NCBI RefSeq assembly: GCF_018618755.1
Contig: NZ_JACSMR010000012.1
Span: 44,871 to 108,870, forward strand
DNA: 64,000 nucleotides
Source: Exiguobacterium sp. s193
GTDB taxonomy: Bacteria > Bacillota > Bacilli > Exiguobacteriales > Exiguobacteriaceae
Reading direction: 5' to 3'
This document shows, piece after piece, positions 1 through 8,733 of this stretch; the first letter of the stretch is position 1, and each line of letters begins with the position of its first letter. Below the pieces are notes generated by a model that was not told the DNA's origin, did not search any database, and saw only the letters and a list, made by a program, of their open reading frames with translations. Position numbers and translations under genes: made by a program.

Positions 1-1
1 G

Positions 2-223
2 GACCGGTTCACGCTTCAGGATGGGAATGGGCATGTCTACGAAACGGTCGACTATGTCAACCGGAATGAGAAAGCCTGGAAAAACAGTTACCAGTACTTT
101 GCTCCCTATAAATCAAGGGTCGATCTCGTCTACGAAGTACCGGAAACGGAAAATGTCTTCGTCATGTTCGCGTCAAGTGACGCGTTTGCAAAACCGACTA
201 CCGTTAAAATCGAACTCAACTAA
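2..223 (+). CDS. C-terminal end of a secreted or lipoprotein-type protein (partial)
   Basis: Only the last 73 residues lie in the window. The frame is open from base 2 to TAA at 221-223, so the start and any signal peptide are upstream. The tail is beta-rich, with a YFAPYKSRVDLVYEVPETE stretch that resembles the last strands of DUF4352-type immunoglobulin-like domains of Firmicute lipoproteins. That family link is from memory of the pattern and is not proven. A strong hairpin terminator follows directly, so this is the last gene of its transcript. Confidence 0.5.
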   Translation, partial: DRFTLQDGNGHVYETVDYVNRNEKAWKNSYQYFAPYKSRVDLVYEVPETENVFVMFASSDAFAKPTTVKIELN

Positions 224-275
224 AAAACAGTACTTCCACACGCTGACGAATCAACGGGTGGAAGTACTGTTTTAG
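224..275. terminator. Bidirectional intrinsic terminator
   Basis: Perfect arms AACAGTACTTCCAC (226-239) and GTGGAAGTACTGTT (258-271) are flanked by an A-run on the left and a T-run on the right, so the hairpin can end transcription from both sides. It serves the partial gene on the left and the leftward membrane-protein pair, whose stop codon lies inside it at 272-274. Confidence 0.85.
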
Positions 276-733
276 TTTGCCATCCGTGGTTTCTTGCGTA
301 GATCGTCGTCCGTCGGGTGACTCGGATCGGTCCGCATGATGCGCAGTTCCAGGTATTGCTTCAAAAAGGCAATCAACAGCAGAGCCAGCAGAAGAACGAT
401 CGAAACAGGTGTACTCAAGTAATCAGGAAACCGTGCCAGAAGAGCAATCGGCAGAAGAATGGGAACGAGACAGAATTCAACCGTGTAACGTAAACGAATC
501 AGCCGCCGTGCTGCTTTGATACTTGATAGGGCACTGATCCGCCTCGCCTTTCCGAACAGTAACAGTCCATGGATGAGGACGAGGATGACGAGCAGTGGGA
601 CAATCCATTCGTCAGCTCCCGTTTGAACCAAGCCATACAAACAAAGTGCGACGACTACTACCAATACCAATCGTTTCAAAAAATTTCGCTTCTTTTCCTG
701 CTGCATGATTAGAATTTTCGTTTGTTTTTCCAT
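272..733 (-). CDS. Small multi-pass membrane protein, paralogue of the next gene upstream
   Basis: The protein has 153 residues, a basic N-terminus, two hydrophobic hairpins (about 20-60 and 90-130) and a charged tail. I chose ATG at 733 because an AGGGG site lies about 9 bases before it; the ATG 9 bases further upstream touches that site. It shares the pattern R-R-I-S/G-A-L-S...A-R-R/N-L-I-R-L-R-Y with the 756-1223 gene, so the two are tandem duplicates in one leftward operon. I recognise no function. The topology suggests four membrane helices with both ends in the cytoplasm. Confidence 0.7.
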   Translation of the reverse strand: MEKQTKILIMQQEKKRNFLKRLVLVVVVALCLYGLVQTGADEWIVPLLVILVLIHGLLLFGKARRISALSSIKAARRLIRLRYTVEFCLVPILLPIALLARFPDYLSTPVSIVLLLALLLIAFLKQYLELRIMRTDPSHPTDDDLRKKPRMAN

Positions 734-755
734 TTTGTTCATCCCCTACTTAAAG

Positions 756-1223
756 TCATCTGGCTTTCAGTTCAGGTGCTTTACTGCGTAGTTCTTTTTT
801 TGTCGGATGCAGCGGATCAAGAGTCTGCACCTTCCGCTCCAGGTACACATCAATCAGATAAAAAAGCAGCAGGCCGATAAAGTAACCGATAAAACTTGGT
901 ACAAGCGACAATTCTAACCCGATTAATAACGGGAAGAAAAATGCAATCAGACCGATTAACGCAAAATCAACCGCGTAGCGGAGTCGGATCAGGTTGCGCG
1001 CCGGTTGGCTGTTTGATAATGCTCCGACCCGTTTCGCTTCAATCCAGTGCAGGCATCCGTGTGCGAGAAAGCTGACTCCGACCAGGATTTTTGGCCATGT
1101 CGCCGTATCATACTGAATGAATGAAAAGACACCCAGTCCGAACAGTACAGCAAAAATAATACGAATGAACGCAATCCGTTCTTTTTCTTCCCGGATGCGT
1201 TGAATTCTTCGTCGTTTTTCCAT
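756..1223 (-). CDS. Small multi-pass membrane protein, paralogue of its downstream neighbour
   Basis: The protein has 155 residues, starts MEKRRRIQRIREEKER, and has about four hydrophobic segments and a charged C-terminus. ATG at 1223 has AGGTG 8 bases upstream and is preferred over the in-frame GTG at 1232. It lies 22 bases upstream of its tandem paralogue and is the first gene of the pair. The shared central block ARNLIRLRYAVDF matches ARRLIRLRYTVEF in the partner. Family and function are unknown to me. Confidence 0.7.
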   Translation of the reverse strand: MEKRRRIQRIREEKERIAFIRIIFAVLFGLGVFSFIQYDTATWPKILVGVSFLAHGCLHWIEAKRVGALSNSQPARNLIRLRYAVDFALIGLIAFFFPLLIGLELSLVPSFIGYFIGLLLFYLIDVYLERKVQTLDPLHPTKKELRSKAPELKAR

Positions 1224-1312
1224 TGTCTTCACCTCATGTATACTCTACGTCAATCGGCAAAAAAAGTTCTAATTTTTTACAAACTTTTGACCGAAACATC
1301 AAAAATTACCCT

Positions 1313-1612
1313 TTATAACCCTTTTCCGCCTTGCGGATCGAATGTCAACAAGCGTTCCATTCCCGTGATGAGCGGGCGTGCCTGCTCAATCAGGCGCCGC
1401 GTCGCCGGAAGCTCGAGTGACGCCTTGTGCGACGCTTGACTCGTCCAGATTTCGTGGACGATGACCGTGTCCGCTTCATCGGAGACACTGACGATATAAT
1501 GTAGACATGATGTGACATATTCGAGCGAGTCTGCTGCTTCCAGCAGAAGCTCCACTAATTTTTCTTGTTGTCCCGCTGTCGTCGTAAATTTCCCGCAAAT
1601 CCCGTAACTCAT
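1313..1612 (-). CDS. Putative quinol/antibiotic-biosynthesis monooxygenase (ABM domain)
   Basis: A 99-residue single-domain protein. The order matches the ABM dimeric alpha-beta barrel: GKFTTTAGQQEKLVELLLEA, then C-x-x-Y-x-V-S, then VIVHEIWTSQASHKASLE, then a closing helix and strand. This family includes YgiN-type quinol monooxygenases and HmoB-like proteins. The cofactor-free oxygenase role is inferred from the family. It has a strong AAGGAGG site and is monocistronic. It overlaps nothing, and the 80 bases up to the next leftward gene are AT-rich. Confidence 0.8.
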   Translation of the reverse strand: MSYGICGKFTTTAGQQEKLVELLLEAADSLEYVTSCLHYIVSVSDEADTVIVHEIWTSQASHKASLELPATRRLIEQARPLITGMERLLTFDPQGGKGL

Positions 1613-1729
1613 CCTGTTTCCTCCTTATTGTTACTTAGTTTTTGACCGGTATCCATTCATAGCTTGAAACATTTTCCTTGCCGTGCCGTAGAACAGGGTA
1701 ACATCGACTCACTTCCAGGAGGACTTACT

Positions 1730-2122
1730 TTGACGACACGCACGAAACGAATCGTATCAGCACTCTACATACTTTTGTTCGGAATGACCCTGTTCAGTAT
1801 CTTCTTTGAACAGACAGGCGTTACCTTCTTTTCGGTCGTCCAACTCGGCGTCCTCAGTTATTTTTATTTTGATTTCCTGAGTCAGAATACGCATCACTCT
1901 AGTCCAACAAAAGAACAGGACATCATTCACCGCAGTACGCAGCCTCATTTTCGGATCATCCAGATTTTATTATTTTTGTTAATCGGCATCGATTATTTAT
2001 TTTTCAGGCAGACCGATTTGTTGCTCGTTAGCGCTTTTTCGATTTCGATTGCGGTACCGGCCATCATCCGTTATGTCCGTTTGCGGAAGAATAACCACTT
2101 AAAGGAGGAGAACGATGTCTAA
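1730..2122 (+). CDS. Small integral membrane protein
   Basis: The protein has 130 residues and about four hydrophobic helices in two pairs (about 8-47 and 75-115), with a short cytoplasmic loop and a basic tail RYVRLRKNNHLKEEN. I chose TTG at 1730 because AGGAGG at 1717-1722 is 7 bases before it; the longer frame from 1664 has no ribosome site. Its stop overlaps the start of the next small gene (ATGTCTAA), so the two are probably translationally coupled. I do not recognise a family. Confidence 0.7.
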   Translation: MTTRTKRIVSALYILLFGMTLFSIFFEQTGVTFFSVVQLGVLSYFYFDFLSQNTHHSSPTKEQDIIHRSTQPHFRIIQILLFLLIGIDYLFFRQTDLLLVSAFSISIAVPAIIRYVRLRKNNHLKEENDV

Positions 2123-2291
2123 CCGCAGTTCGCTCGTCAGCTTGACGACCATTTTGACCATCATCCTGCTCAGTTTATTTTTATTGGATGCCATACCTGA
2201 AGTAATGTTTTTAGTATTCTTCATCCCGTTAGCACTTTGTATGCTGATTCTCGGGATCAGCGAACTCCGACACGTGTTACGTGAAAAGTAG
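2115..2291 (+). CDS. 58-residue membrane protein coupled to its upstream neighbour
   Basis: A short frame begins MSNRSSLVSLTTILTIILLS and ends LRHVLREK. Most of it is two hydrophobic helices (about 8-25 and 30-48). AAAGGAGGAG sits directly upstream, and the ATG overlaps the stop of the upstream gene by 8 bases, a typical coupled arrangement. Function is unknown, but a joint role with the 130-residue membrane protein is likely. Confidence 0.65.
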   Translation: MSNRSSLVSLTTILTIILLSLFLLDAIPEVMFLVFFIPLALCMLILGISELRHVLREK

Positions 2292-2412
2292 GAGACTTTT
2301 TTGTGTTGTGCCGATTTGAAGCCGTCGCGCAACGTCACACACTTCCTCTTTTCCTGCTCCGCCTTAGATACACATCAGAACGTCTGGTCCAAGAACAATC
2401 GATTGATTAAGA

Positions 2413-2455
2413 AAACGCCGATGATTCCTTATGATAAACGGAATCATCGGCGTTT
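2413..2455 (+). terminator. Intrinsic terminator after the small membrane-protein pair
   Basis: Perfect 16-base arms AAACGCCGATGATTCC (2413-2428) and its complement (2440-2455), 11-base loop, short T tract after. The 2292-2611 stretch otherwise holds only the leader of the next gene; I see no further gene or convincing promoter in it. Confidence 0.8.
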
Positions 2456-2611
2456 CTTGTACCAAGAGCGGAATGACTGCTAAGTACAAGGATTTTTCAT
2501 TTTTTTGACTAAACCCGTGTCCACCTCTCGATTTTTTAGAGCATCTTGCCGATAAAAAGATATAGGGAAAAACTATCTTTAGACAACTCGCATAGAGGAG
2601 GACAATCAACC

Positions 2612-4870
2612 ATGGTCTTCAAAAACATTCTTGTGCTATTGACGATCGTCGTGTCTGCTATCTATCTGATAAGCAACACATTCATCTCGACAGCTAGCAC
2701 CCGGATACTGCTGTCGAACGGTGTACAATTCAGCATTGGCATCATCAGTTTCTACTGGCTGTGGCAAGTTTATCAACAAAAAACGACTCGATTAAAAACA
2801 TTTTGGCTTCTCTTATCACTGGGTGTATTTTTCTCGACATTCGGGACAGCCATTTGGTTTTACTTAACCTTGATTAATCAAGAGATCAACACCCCTCTTC
2901 TGTCTAATTTTATCTGGGTCCTCTCATACGTTTGTTACTTGAGTGCCTTGATTTATAAAATCCGCGCGAACGTCGTTGATTTTTCGAACAAATCGTATTT
3001 TTTTAATACAGTCATCTATATGATTGCTTCCATTTCAATCAGTTATCATTATTTGCTGTCACCGCTGATTGCCTTAAAGTTTTCGACTACTTTATCGATT
3101 ACCTATACTGTCATCTTTTTAGTGATTGATTTGGCACTGCTTTTTTTAGTCATCACCCTGTATTATTTGCTTCATTTTGAAAAAGAGAACAGAAGCTTAT
3201 TTTTCTTAGTCACGGGATTATTACTCCAACTAGTCGGTGATTCCTTGTTCTCTTACTTTTCTACACAACAGACGTACACGGCTGGCGGGTTTGTCGACTA
3301 TATTTGGACCACCGCCTTACTCTTGATTGGCTTTACGGGCTATCGCTATAGCAAAGGGATTTCGTCGCATGAACCGAAGAAAAAGCTTCCCCTCCTTCAG
3401 CGCGAATTTTTATTTCCCTACTTAAGCATCATTGTTTTGACAATCCTGATGATTGAAAGTTACGACTGGCGAATCAATTCGTTAAGTTTTGGTTGGTTTT
3501 TAATTTTCGTGATGATCATCACCCGTCAATCCTTCGTCATGGTTAAAAATAAGAAGCTCTTTACGGAACTCCAACATTTAGCCTATTACGACCCTTTGAC
3601 ACAAATCGGGAATCGTCTGAATTTCATCAATACCGTTGACCGCTATTTGACAACTGAATCGATGACCCACTTCGCCCTAATCCTAGTCAATTTAAATCGC
3701 TTTAAAATGATCAATGACGCGCTCGGTCATCGAATTGGTGACGATGTCCTAAAAGAAGTCGCTTCAAGGCTTAGTTTGACCCATAATGGCAGTTTGCCGG
3801 TGTTCCGGATCGGTGGCGATGAATTCGTCATCTTGGTAGAAAATGATTGTGCGGTCGCTTATCAAGATTTTACGAGTACAATCATCCAGGAATTACACGT
3901 CCCATTTATCATGTCTGATCATGAATTTTCTGTAAAAACAAATATTGGTATCAGTATTTACCCTCAGCATGGCGAAAATGCAGAAGACTTACTCAAAAAT
4001 GCAAGTACGGCCCTCCATCATTCGAAAACATCAGGCAAAAACGATTTCATCATCTACAGTGAACGGCTAGAATCGGATGTCCTTCGAAAAATGGAACTCG
4101 AAGTTCAATTACAAAAAGCAATCGAACTGAATCAATTGTCCGTCCACTACCAACCGAAAGTGCATTTACAAACGAAGACGATTGTCGGGATGGAAGCGTT
4201 AGTGAGGTGGGAACATCCGCATCTCGGTATGATCTCCCCTGTTGAATTCATCCCGATTGCTGAAGAGACGGGTTTGATCAATGAGATTGGAGAGTGGGTT
4301 TTACGGACCGCTTGTACGCAAAGTAAACAGTGGCAAGCGAGTGGTTATCCTCCCCTGTTACTTTCTGTCAACGTATCGGCTCTTCAATTTCAAAATCGTC
4401 ATTTTTGTGAAGTCGTGTCGTCAATTTTACTGGAAACCGACTTGCAGCCGAACCATCTCGAACTCGAGATTACGGAAAGTATCGTCCAAAATATTACGGA
4501 GAGCGTCTCCATCTTAAAAAAATTAAAGAAAATCGGTGTCAAATGTTCGATTGACGATTTTGGGACAGGCTATTCTTCCTTAAGTGTCCTTGAACAATTA
4601 CCCATCGATACGATAAAAATTGATAAATCCTTCATCGACCGGTTAAGTCGAAGCAGTCGATCGCCAATGGTCAAAACCATCGTCGAACTCGGTTTGAATC
4701 TGCAACTGAATGTCGTCGCCGAAGGCATCGAATCATCCAGTCAGTCGACGATCTTGAAAGAGTATGGCTGCTCCATCGGACAAGGGTATCTCTTCTCTAA
4801 ACCAATCAATGCACAACACTTCACGGAGTTGCTGGATGCCCTTTATCAAAAAAATGAATTCGTCTTCTAA
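2612..4870 (+). CDS. Membrane-bound GGDEF-EAL c-di-GMP turnover protein
   Basis: The protein has 752 residues from ATG 2612 (AGAGGAGG 10 bases before). An N-terminal half with about nine hydrophobic helices (to about residue 300) is followed by a GGDEF domain (RIGGDEF, signature at 401-405) and a complete EAL domain (MEALVRWEHP with EAL at 528-530, DDFGTGYSS, VVAEGIES). Both catalytic signatures look intact, so it could make or break c-di-GMP; in such tandem proteins the EAL activity often dominates. No RxxD inhibitory site precedes GGDEF. The N-terminal sensor type resembles that of the next gene, implying a related unknown ligand. Confidence 0.9.
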   Translation: MVFKNILVLLTIVVSAIYLISNTFISTASTRILLSNGVQFSIGIISFYWLWQVYQQKTTRLKTFWLLLSLGVFFSTFGTAIWFYLTLINQEINTPLLSNFIWVLSYVCYLSALIYKIRANVVDFSNKSYFFNTVIYMIASISISYHYLLSPLIALKFSTTLSITYTVIFLVIDLALLFLVITLYYLLHFEKENRSLFFLVTGLLLQLVGDSLFSYFSTQQTYTAGGFVDYIWTTALLLIGFTGYRYSKGISSHEPKKKLPLLQREFLFPYLSIIVLTILMIESYDWRINSLSFGWFLIFVMIITRQSFVMVKNKKLFTELQHLAYYDPLTQIGNRLNFINTVDRYLTTESMTHFALILVNLNRFKMINDALGHRIGDDVLKEVASRLSLTHNGSLPVFRIGGDEFVILVENDCAVAYQDFTSTIIQELHVPFIMSDHEFSVKTNIGISIYPQHGENAEDLLKNASTALHHSKTSGKNDFIIYSERLESDVLRKMELEVQLQKAIELNQLSVHYQPKVHLQTKTIVGMEALVRWEHPHLGMISPVEFIPIAEETGLINEIGEWVLRTACTQSKQWQASGYPPLLLSVNVSALQFQNRHFCEVVSSILLETDLQPNHLELEITESIVQNITESVSILKKLKKIGVKCSIDDFGTGYSSLSVLEQLPIDTIKIDKSFIDRLSRSSRSPMVKTIVELGLNLQLNVVAEGIESSSQSTILKEYGCSIGQGYLFSKPINAQHFTELLDALYQKNEFVF

Positions 4871-4889
4871 ATGGCGTGTATTCTTTTAC

Positions 4890-4927
4890 ATGAAAGTAGT
4901 TCATGCACGGACTGCTTTCATTTTTTT
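4890..4927 (+). terminator. Intrinsic terminator after the GGDEF-EAL gene
   Basis: Arms ATGAAAGTAGT (4890-4900) and ACTGCTTTCAT (4911-4921), one wobble pair, followed by seven T. It separates the two c-di-GMP genes into different transcripts. Confidence 0.75.
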
Positions 4928-4973
4928 ATCCATCCGCTTCATTTTTTTGTATTATTCTGTTTTTTAGAAGACA

Positions 4974-5002
4974 TTGTTTACCATTCTCTTTATACTTGTA
5001 GT
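4974..5002 (+). promoter_or_regulatory. Possible sigma-A promoter of the PAS-GGDEF gene
   Basis: TTGTTT (4974-4979) and TGTAGT (4997-5002) with a 17-base spacer, about 35 bases before the start codon. Only a moderate match, but it lies between the upstream terminator and the gene. Confidence 0.4.
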
Positions 5003-5037
5003 TTAATGTCTGATTCATTCATGAAGGAGTTTGGTCC

Positions 5038-6915
5038 ATGGTTAATCGTAAGTTACCATCCTATTCGTTATTATTTCTCTTTGTATTCATAACGAGCTAT
5101 TACAGTTGGATTTATTACTGGAGAGAAGACGCCTATATCCAGCAATTCGGGGGTAACCTCTTTTCTTTGTTAGGTATGGCGGTTACTGTCTGTTGGACGT
5201 TTATGGCTGTCCGACAGGTCTCAAAAAAAGAAAAGTTGTTTTGGGCAATCCTGTTGGTCGCGAATAGCAGTTACTTGATTGCTGAAATCTATTGGTTTTA
5301 TTTTGAAAGTATCCGACAAACGGGTGTCAGCTACCCGGGAGTTACTGATATGTTTTACTTGATGCAAGTCTTCACGATTCTTGTAGCACTTTTATATAAG
5401 ATTGTGACACAAACTAAAAACCAAGAACGGATTCCGTTTGTCTTTGATACACTGATCGTCATGGTCGTCGCAACGACGTTATCCTGGCATTTCATCCTTA
5501 CACCCATCTTGAAGTCCGATACGGTTTCGTTGCTCTCACTGATTGTTTCCTTAGCTTACCCGATCGGTGATTTAGGCATCTTGATCGCCATCGTCTTCAT
5601 TTTATTCAGTACATCAAAACAATCGAATACGGTTTACTTACTCATTTTGTTTTTTGCCTTATTCATTCAAACTGTTGCTGATTCGGTGTACTTGTACTTA
5701 ATCTCATTCAATGATTACACGTCCGGAAGCTATATCGATCCCTTATTCATCCTTGCCGGTCTACTGATTGGTATAGCTGGCCGACTGACAGTCCGTTCAA
5801 ATTCGACAGAAGAGCAGTCACCGGAATCAGTCAAACGGTTGACGATTTTTCAAATCGTGACGCCTTATGGAGGTGCGTTAATTCTATTTATTTTTATGGG
5901 AATTCACTCGGAAGGAATCGATATCATTACAGTCGGCTCCGGCGTCTCAATCATCCTTGTCTTCATCCGGCAAATCATGATCATCTTCGAGAACCAGCGG
6001 CTGTTCAAAAAATATTACATCAAGTCGCAACAACTTGAGCAAAGTGAGGAGCGGTACAAGTGCCTGTTTGAAAATCATCCCGATCCGGTCTATTCGACGA
6101 ACCTTCATGGTCAATTCGACAGTGTCAATGCCTCTTGCACACAGCTTCTCGGTTACAGCCAAGAGGAATTGTTACAAAAAAGTAGCCTTGCCTTCGTCGC
6201 GCCGTCCGACCGTCCCTTCGTGTCACGCGAAGTTAAACAAGTTTTTACCGGCACAGCACGACATTATGAAGTCGAAATCGAAAGCCGTTCCGGAACAAGA
6301 TCGTTCATGCATATTACGAATGTACCGATCATCGTCCAAAAACAACTAGTCGGTGTGTTCGGAATCGGGAAAGACATGACGGAAATCAAGGAGAAGGAAC
6401 AACGGATTCATTATCTCGCATATCATGATACGTTAACCGGACTAGCCAACCGCTCGTCTTTCGAAGAAACATTAGAACAAACGTTACGTGCACCCTCGAC
6501 GAAACGTGCCTCACTCTTGTTCATGGATCTGAATGATTTTAAAGACGTCAATGATACGTTCGGACATGACATCGGTGACCGACTCCTCGTCTCTTTCGCT
6601 ATGCGTCTTCAGTCTTTTCAAGAGCACTTTACGATCATCGCCCGGCTGGGAGGAGATGAATTCACATTATTGTTAGTCAATCGGTCGTCCGATGAGGTAG
6701 AACAGCTGACGAAACAGGTCTTCTCCACACTAAACGAACCCCATGCGCTCGCGAACGAATTGATTCATTGTCCCCCGAGTATCGGTATCGCTTCCTATCC
6801 CGATCAGGCACGGACGGGTGACGAGTTGATTAAATTTGCTGATTCCGCCATGTATCAAGCAAAAACGATTAGACAAGGACATTATGCGTTCTTCGATTCG
6901 ACAACGTCGATGTAA
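5038..6915 (+). CDS. Membrane-bound PAS-GGDEF diguanylate cyclase
   Basis: The protein has 625 residues from ATG 5038 with AAGGAG upstream. About nine hydrophobic helices fill residues 1-320, followed by a short coiled linker, a PAS domain (about 338-450, FENHPDPVYSTNLHGQFDSV) and a GGDEF domain with intact RLGGDEF at 538-542. There is no EAL domain and no RxxD inhibitory site in the usual place, so it should be a c-di-GMP synthase without that feedback. Its membrane sensor resembles that of the upstream GGDEF-EAL protein, suggesting an opposed pair with similar input. Confidence 0.88.
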   Translation: MVNRKLPSYSLLFLFVFITSYYSWIYYWREDAYIQQFGGNLFSLLGMAVTVCWTFMAVRQVSKKEKLFWAILLVANSSYLIAEIYWFYFESIRQTGVSYPGVTDMFYLMQVFTILVALLYKIVTQTKNQERIPFVFDTLIVMVVATTLSWHFILTPILKSDTVSLLSLIVSLAYPIGDLGILIAIVFILFSTSKQSNTVYLLILFFALFIQTVADSVYLYLISFNDYTSGSYIDPLFILAGLLIGIAGRLTVRSNSTEEQSPESVKRLTIFQIVTPYGGALILFIFMGIHSEGIDIITVGSGVSIILVFIRQIMIIFENQRLFKKYYIKSQQLEQSEERYKCLFENHPDPVYSTNLHGQFDSVNASCTQLLGYSQEELLQKSSLAFVAPSDRPFVSREVKQVFTGTARHYEVEIESRSGTRSFMHITNVPIIVQKQLVGVFGIGKDMTEIKEKEQRIHYLAYHDTLTGLANRSSFEETLEQTLRAPSTKRASLLFMDLNDFKDVNDTFGHDIGDRLLVSFAMRLQSFQEHFTIIARLGGDEFTLLLVNRSSDEVEQLTKQVFSTLNEPHALANELIHCPPSIGIASYPDQARTGDELIKFADSAMYQAKTIRQGHYAFFDSTTSM

Positions 6916-6978
6916 TCGTTTTTTGTATGATTCTCACTTAAAAAATAAACATCAGGATTACAAGGGAGGAATCGTTCA

Positions 6979-7182
6979 ATGAACCGATTTTGTACACAAT
7001 GCAACACCCGACTGGTCGAAGACTGTGAAGTCCACGTCAAAGGTGCGATGTATGGCTTAAAGATTAAAAAACCGGGTCGTTTTTTCAGTAAGGCATCTGC
7101 TGAAGCGAAAGCTGCCGTTTGTCCGAAGTGCGGACTGGTCCAACTTTATATCGATCAACCAAACGCCTTTCTAAAAACATAA
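6979..7182 (+). CDS. Small zinc-ribbon protein
   Basis: The protein has 67 residues with two cysteine pairs, FCTQCNTRL at residues 4-12 and VCPKCGLVQLY at about 47-57, the pattern of a zinc ribbon. The middle is basic (GLKIKKPGRFFSKA). AGGGAGGA lies before the ATG. Small proteins of this layout are common in Bacillales and are usually annotated as nucleic-acid-binding or hypothetical; the exact role is unknown. It is 29 bases upstream of a small membrane protein, probably in the same transcript. Confidence 0.75.
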   Translation: MNRFCTQCNTRLVEDCEVHVKGAMYGLKIKKPGRFFSKASAEAKAAVCPKCGLVQLYIDQPNAFLKT

Positions 7183-7211
7183 CAATGATTTGAAAGAAAG
7201 GAACGTTTTAA

Positions 7212-7400
7212 GTGAGTAAATACCACATATCAAGTATCCGCCTACTTCTAATCATGATCGTTTTTACGATTTTCTGGTATTATTTTTTAGAATTGCCGCT
7301 TGGGTATGGAATTGTCATTCTTCCTGTCACTGTCGGTTATACGATTTATCGCAACTTCAAAGCGGCTCAGTCAGAAAAACAAGAGTCTGAACAAAATTAG
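7212..7400 (+). CDS. Small membrane protein with two helices
   Basis: The protein has 62 residues, starts at GTG 7212 after an AAAGGAACG site, and has two hydrophobic helices (about 8-26 and 31-46) and a charged tail KAAQSEKQESEQN. It follows the zinc-ribbon gene and precedes a strong terminator. I do not recognise a family. Confidence 0.6.
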   Translation: MSKYHISSIRLLLIMIVFTIFWYYFLELPLGYGIVILPVTVGYTIYRNFKAAQSEKQESEQN

Positions 7401-7420
7401 CAGCCGATGCACGCATACGT

Positions 7421-7462
7421 AAGACGCAGTTCCGGGATTTCATCCGAGACTGCGTCTTTTTT
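7421..7462 (+). terminator. Intrinsic terminator between convergent genes
   Basis: Arms AAGACGCAGT (7421-7430) and ACTGCGTCTT (7449-7458), then a T-run. It ends the zinc-ribbon transcript and faces the leftward lipoprotein gene. Confidence 0.8.
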
Positions 7463-7474
7463 GTCATTAAGCTT

Positions 7475-8008
7475 TTAGCGTTGGCGATCGTTCTTGACGG
7501 AATCAATCGTTCGAAAGACATCTGAATACAACGCTGTGATATGTGCATCAGTATTTATATCGTTGTAGAGACCGTATTCCCAGGACAACTCTTTTTTTCC
7601 GTGTAAGTATCCGAACGCATACGACTGGGCGTTGTCACCGGCTGCTTCATACGTTAACTCTTTCATGACGAACGGCAGATAGCCCTTCGTCGACCCGATG
7701 AAAAATGTCGGAATCCGTAAATTTTTGTAGACACGAACATATTGCTCTTGATCGGCCTCTTTCAGATGATCTTTCATGATGAAGACCCCATCAAACTCGG
7801 ATGAAATCCGGGCAGTCGGGGTTAGTTCCTGAAGCGACACCGGAGTGAACCGGACAGTGTCCTCCCGAACAGTCGGCTGTTTCCCGACGACGGCTACCTG
7901 TAACCGGTCCCCGTCATACTTCGGCGACTTCATCTCTTCCGTTTGATCCGCCCCGCAGCCGGCTAACGCCGTGACTGTCACCAAACAAGCGAACAATCGC
8001 TTTTTCAT
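7475..8008 (-). CDS. Putative lipoprotein of unknown function
   Basis: The protein has 177 residues. A signal peptide with lipobox LAGC (Cys at about 19) predicts a membrane-anchored lipoprotein outside the cell. The mature part begins GADQTEEMKSPKYDGDRLQV and has a mixed alpha/beta character, with a repeated theme of a Rossmann-like core (LQVAVVGKQPTV, then FDGVFIMKDHL, then RIPTFFIGSTKG). I do not recognise the family. It is the last gene of a leftward operon, 20 bases after the nucleosidase gene, with AGGAGGGG before ATG 8008. Confidence 0.75.
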   Translation of the reverse strand: MKKRLFACLVTVTALAGCGADQTEEMKSPKYDGDRLQVAVVGKQPTVREDTVRFTPVSLQELTPTARISSEFDGVFIMKDHLKEADQEQYVRVYKNLRIPTFFIGSTKGYLPFVMKELTYEAAGDNAQSYAFGYLHGKKELSWEYGLYNDINTDAHITALYSDVFRTIDSVKNDRQR

Positions 8009-8028
8009 GCGTTTCCCCTCCTGACGTT

Positions 8029-8730
8029 TTAAACGAATCGTGTCAGATAGTCATCGAATATTTTGTGCATCACTTTTGGCGTATTCGCTATGTAGACGTT
8101 GATTTGTTCCTCGTTCGATTGGACCGGATCGAGGTCTGTCTCGTCCGTCGGAAAATCGGAGATGCCTTTAATGATGATACATTCGACTTTGTTTTTCTGA
8201 CAGATATAGGCGATTGCGCCGGCTTCCGTATCGGCGACCGTGATGGCATTGTCTTTCAGCTCCAAGTAATCGTTCCACATCACGACGGCCCGTTCTGCCG
8301 TACCGATTGTTCCGGTGTGAAAATCTGTCTGGTAAGCCGCAACGTCGAGTTCAACGATGAAGGATGGCTTAATCAACGGCTCCACTTCCTTCACCGTACA
8401 ATCATACTGGACCGCGCGGTTTGGCACGATGATATCGAGTACGGCAAACGACTCATCGATGCCGGCACAGGTCCCGGCAACGATGATTTTCGTAAGCGAG
8501 AACCGTGCCATCATGTACTGGTTGGCCCCGACCCCGTTTACTTTCCGGACACCGGTGCTGTAGAACATGATACGTTTACCGGTAATCGTCCGGAAAAAAT
8601 ATTCGCCGTACGGGTAGGAAATACGTTCTGACTCATCTACATCATAATACGCGAGCGTCGCTTCAAATTCCCATATCGTCGCGATACTGACACCAATCAT
8701 TGGTGCTTTCTTGAATGCTTCCGTCTCCAC
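8029..8730 (-). CDS. Nucleoside phosphorylase/MTA-SAH nucleosidase-like protein
   Basis: The protein has 233 residues. VAGTCAGID, DTEAGAIAYICQ and IIIKGISDFP correspond to the conserved glycine loop, the ribose-binding E-x-A/G region and the catalytic SD motif of the PNP/UDP phosphorylase superfamily. The size fits 5'-methylthioadenosine/S-adenosylhomocysteine nucleosidases, which cleave the N-glycosidic bond of MTA or SAH, but D-T-E-A-G differs from the usual E-M-E, so the substrate may differ. It starts four bases after the broken upstream gene and shares its operon. Confidence 0.8.
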   Translation of the reverse strand: METEAFKKAPMIGVSIATIWEFEATLAYYDVDESERISYPYGEYFFRTITGKRIMFYSTGVRKVNGVGANQYMMARFSLTKIIVAGTCAGIDESFAVLDIIVPNRAVQYDCTVKEVEPLIKPSFIVELDVAAYQTDFHTGTIGTAERAVVMWNDYLELKDNAITVADTEAGAIAYICQKNKVECIIIKGISDFPTDETDLDPVQSNEEQINVYIANTPKVMHKIFDDYLTRFV

Positions 8731-8733
8731 GGA

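Noticed and set aside
8065..8631. Long rightward frame (188 codons) over the nucleosidase gene
   Set aside because: No ribosome site, odd composition with many C, F, D and R, and antisense to a clear family member: a shadow frame.
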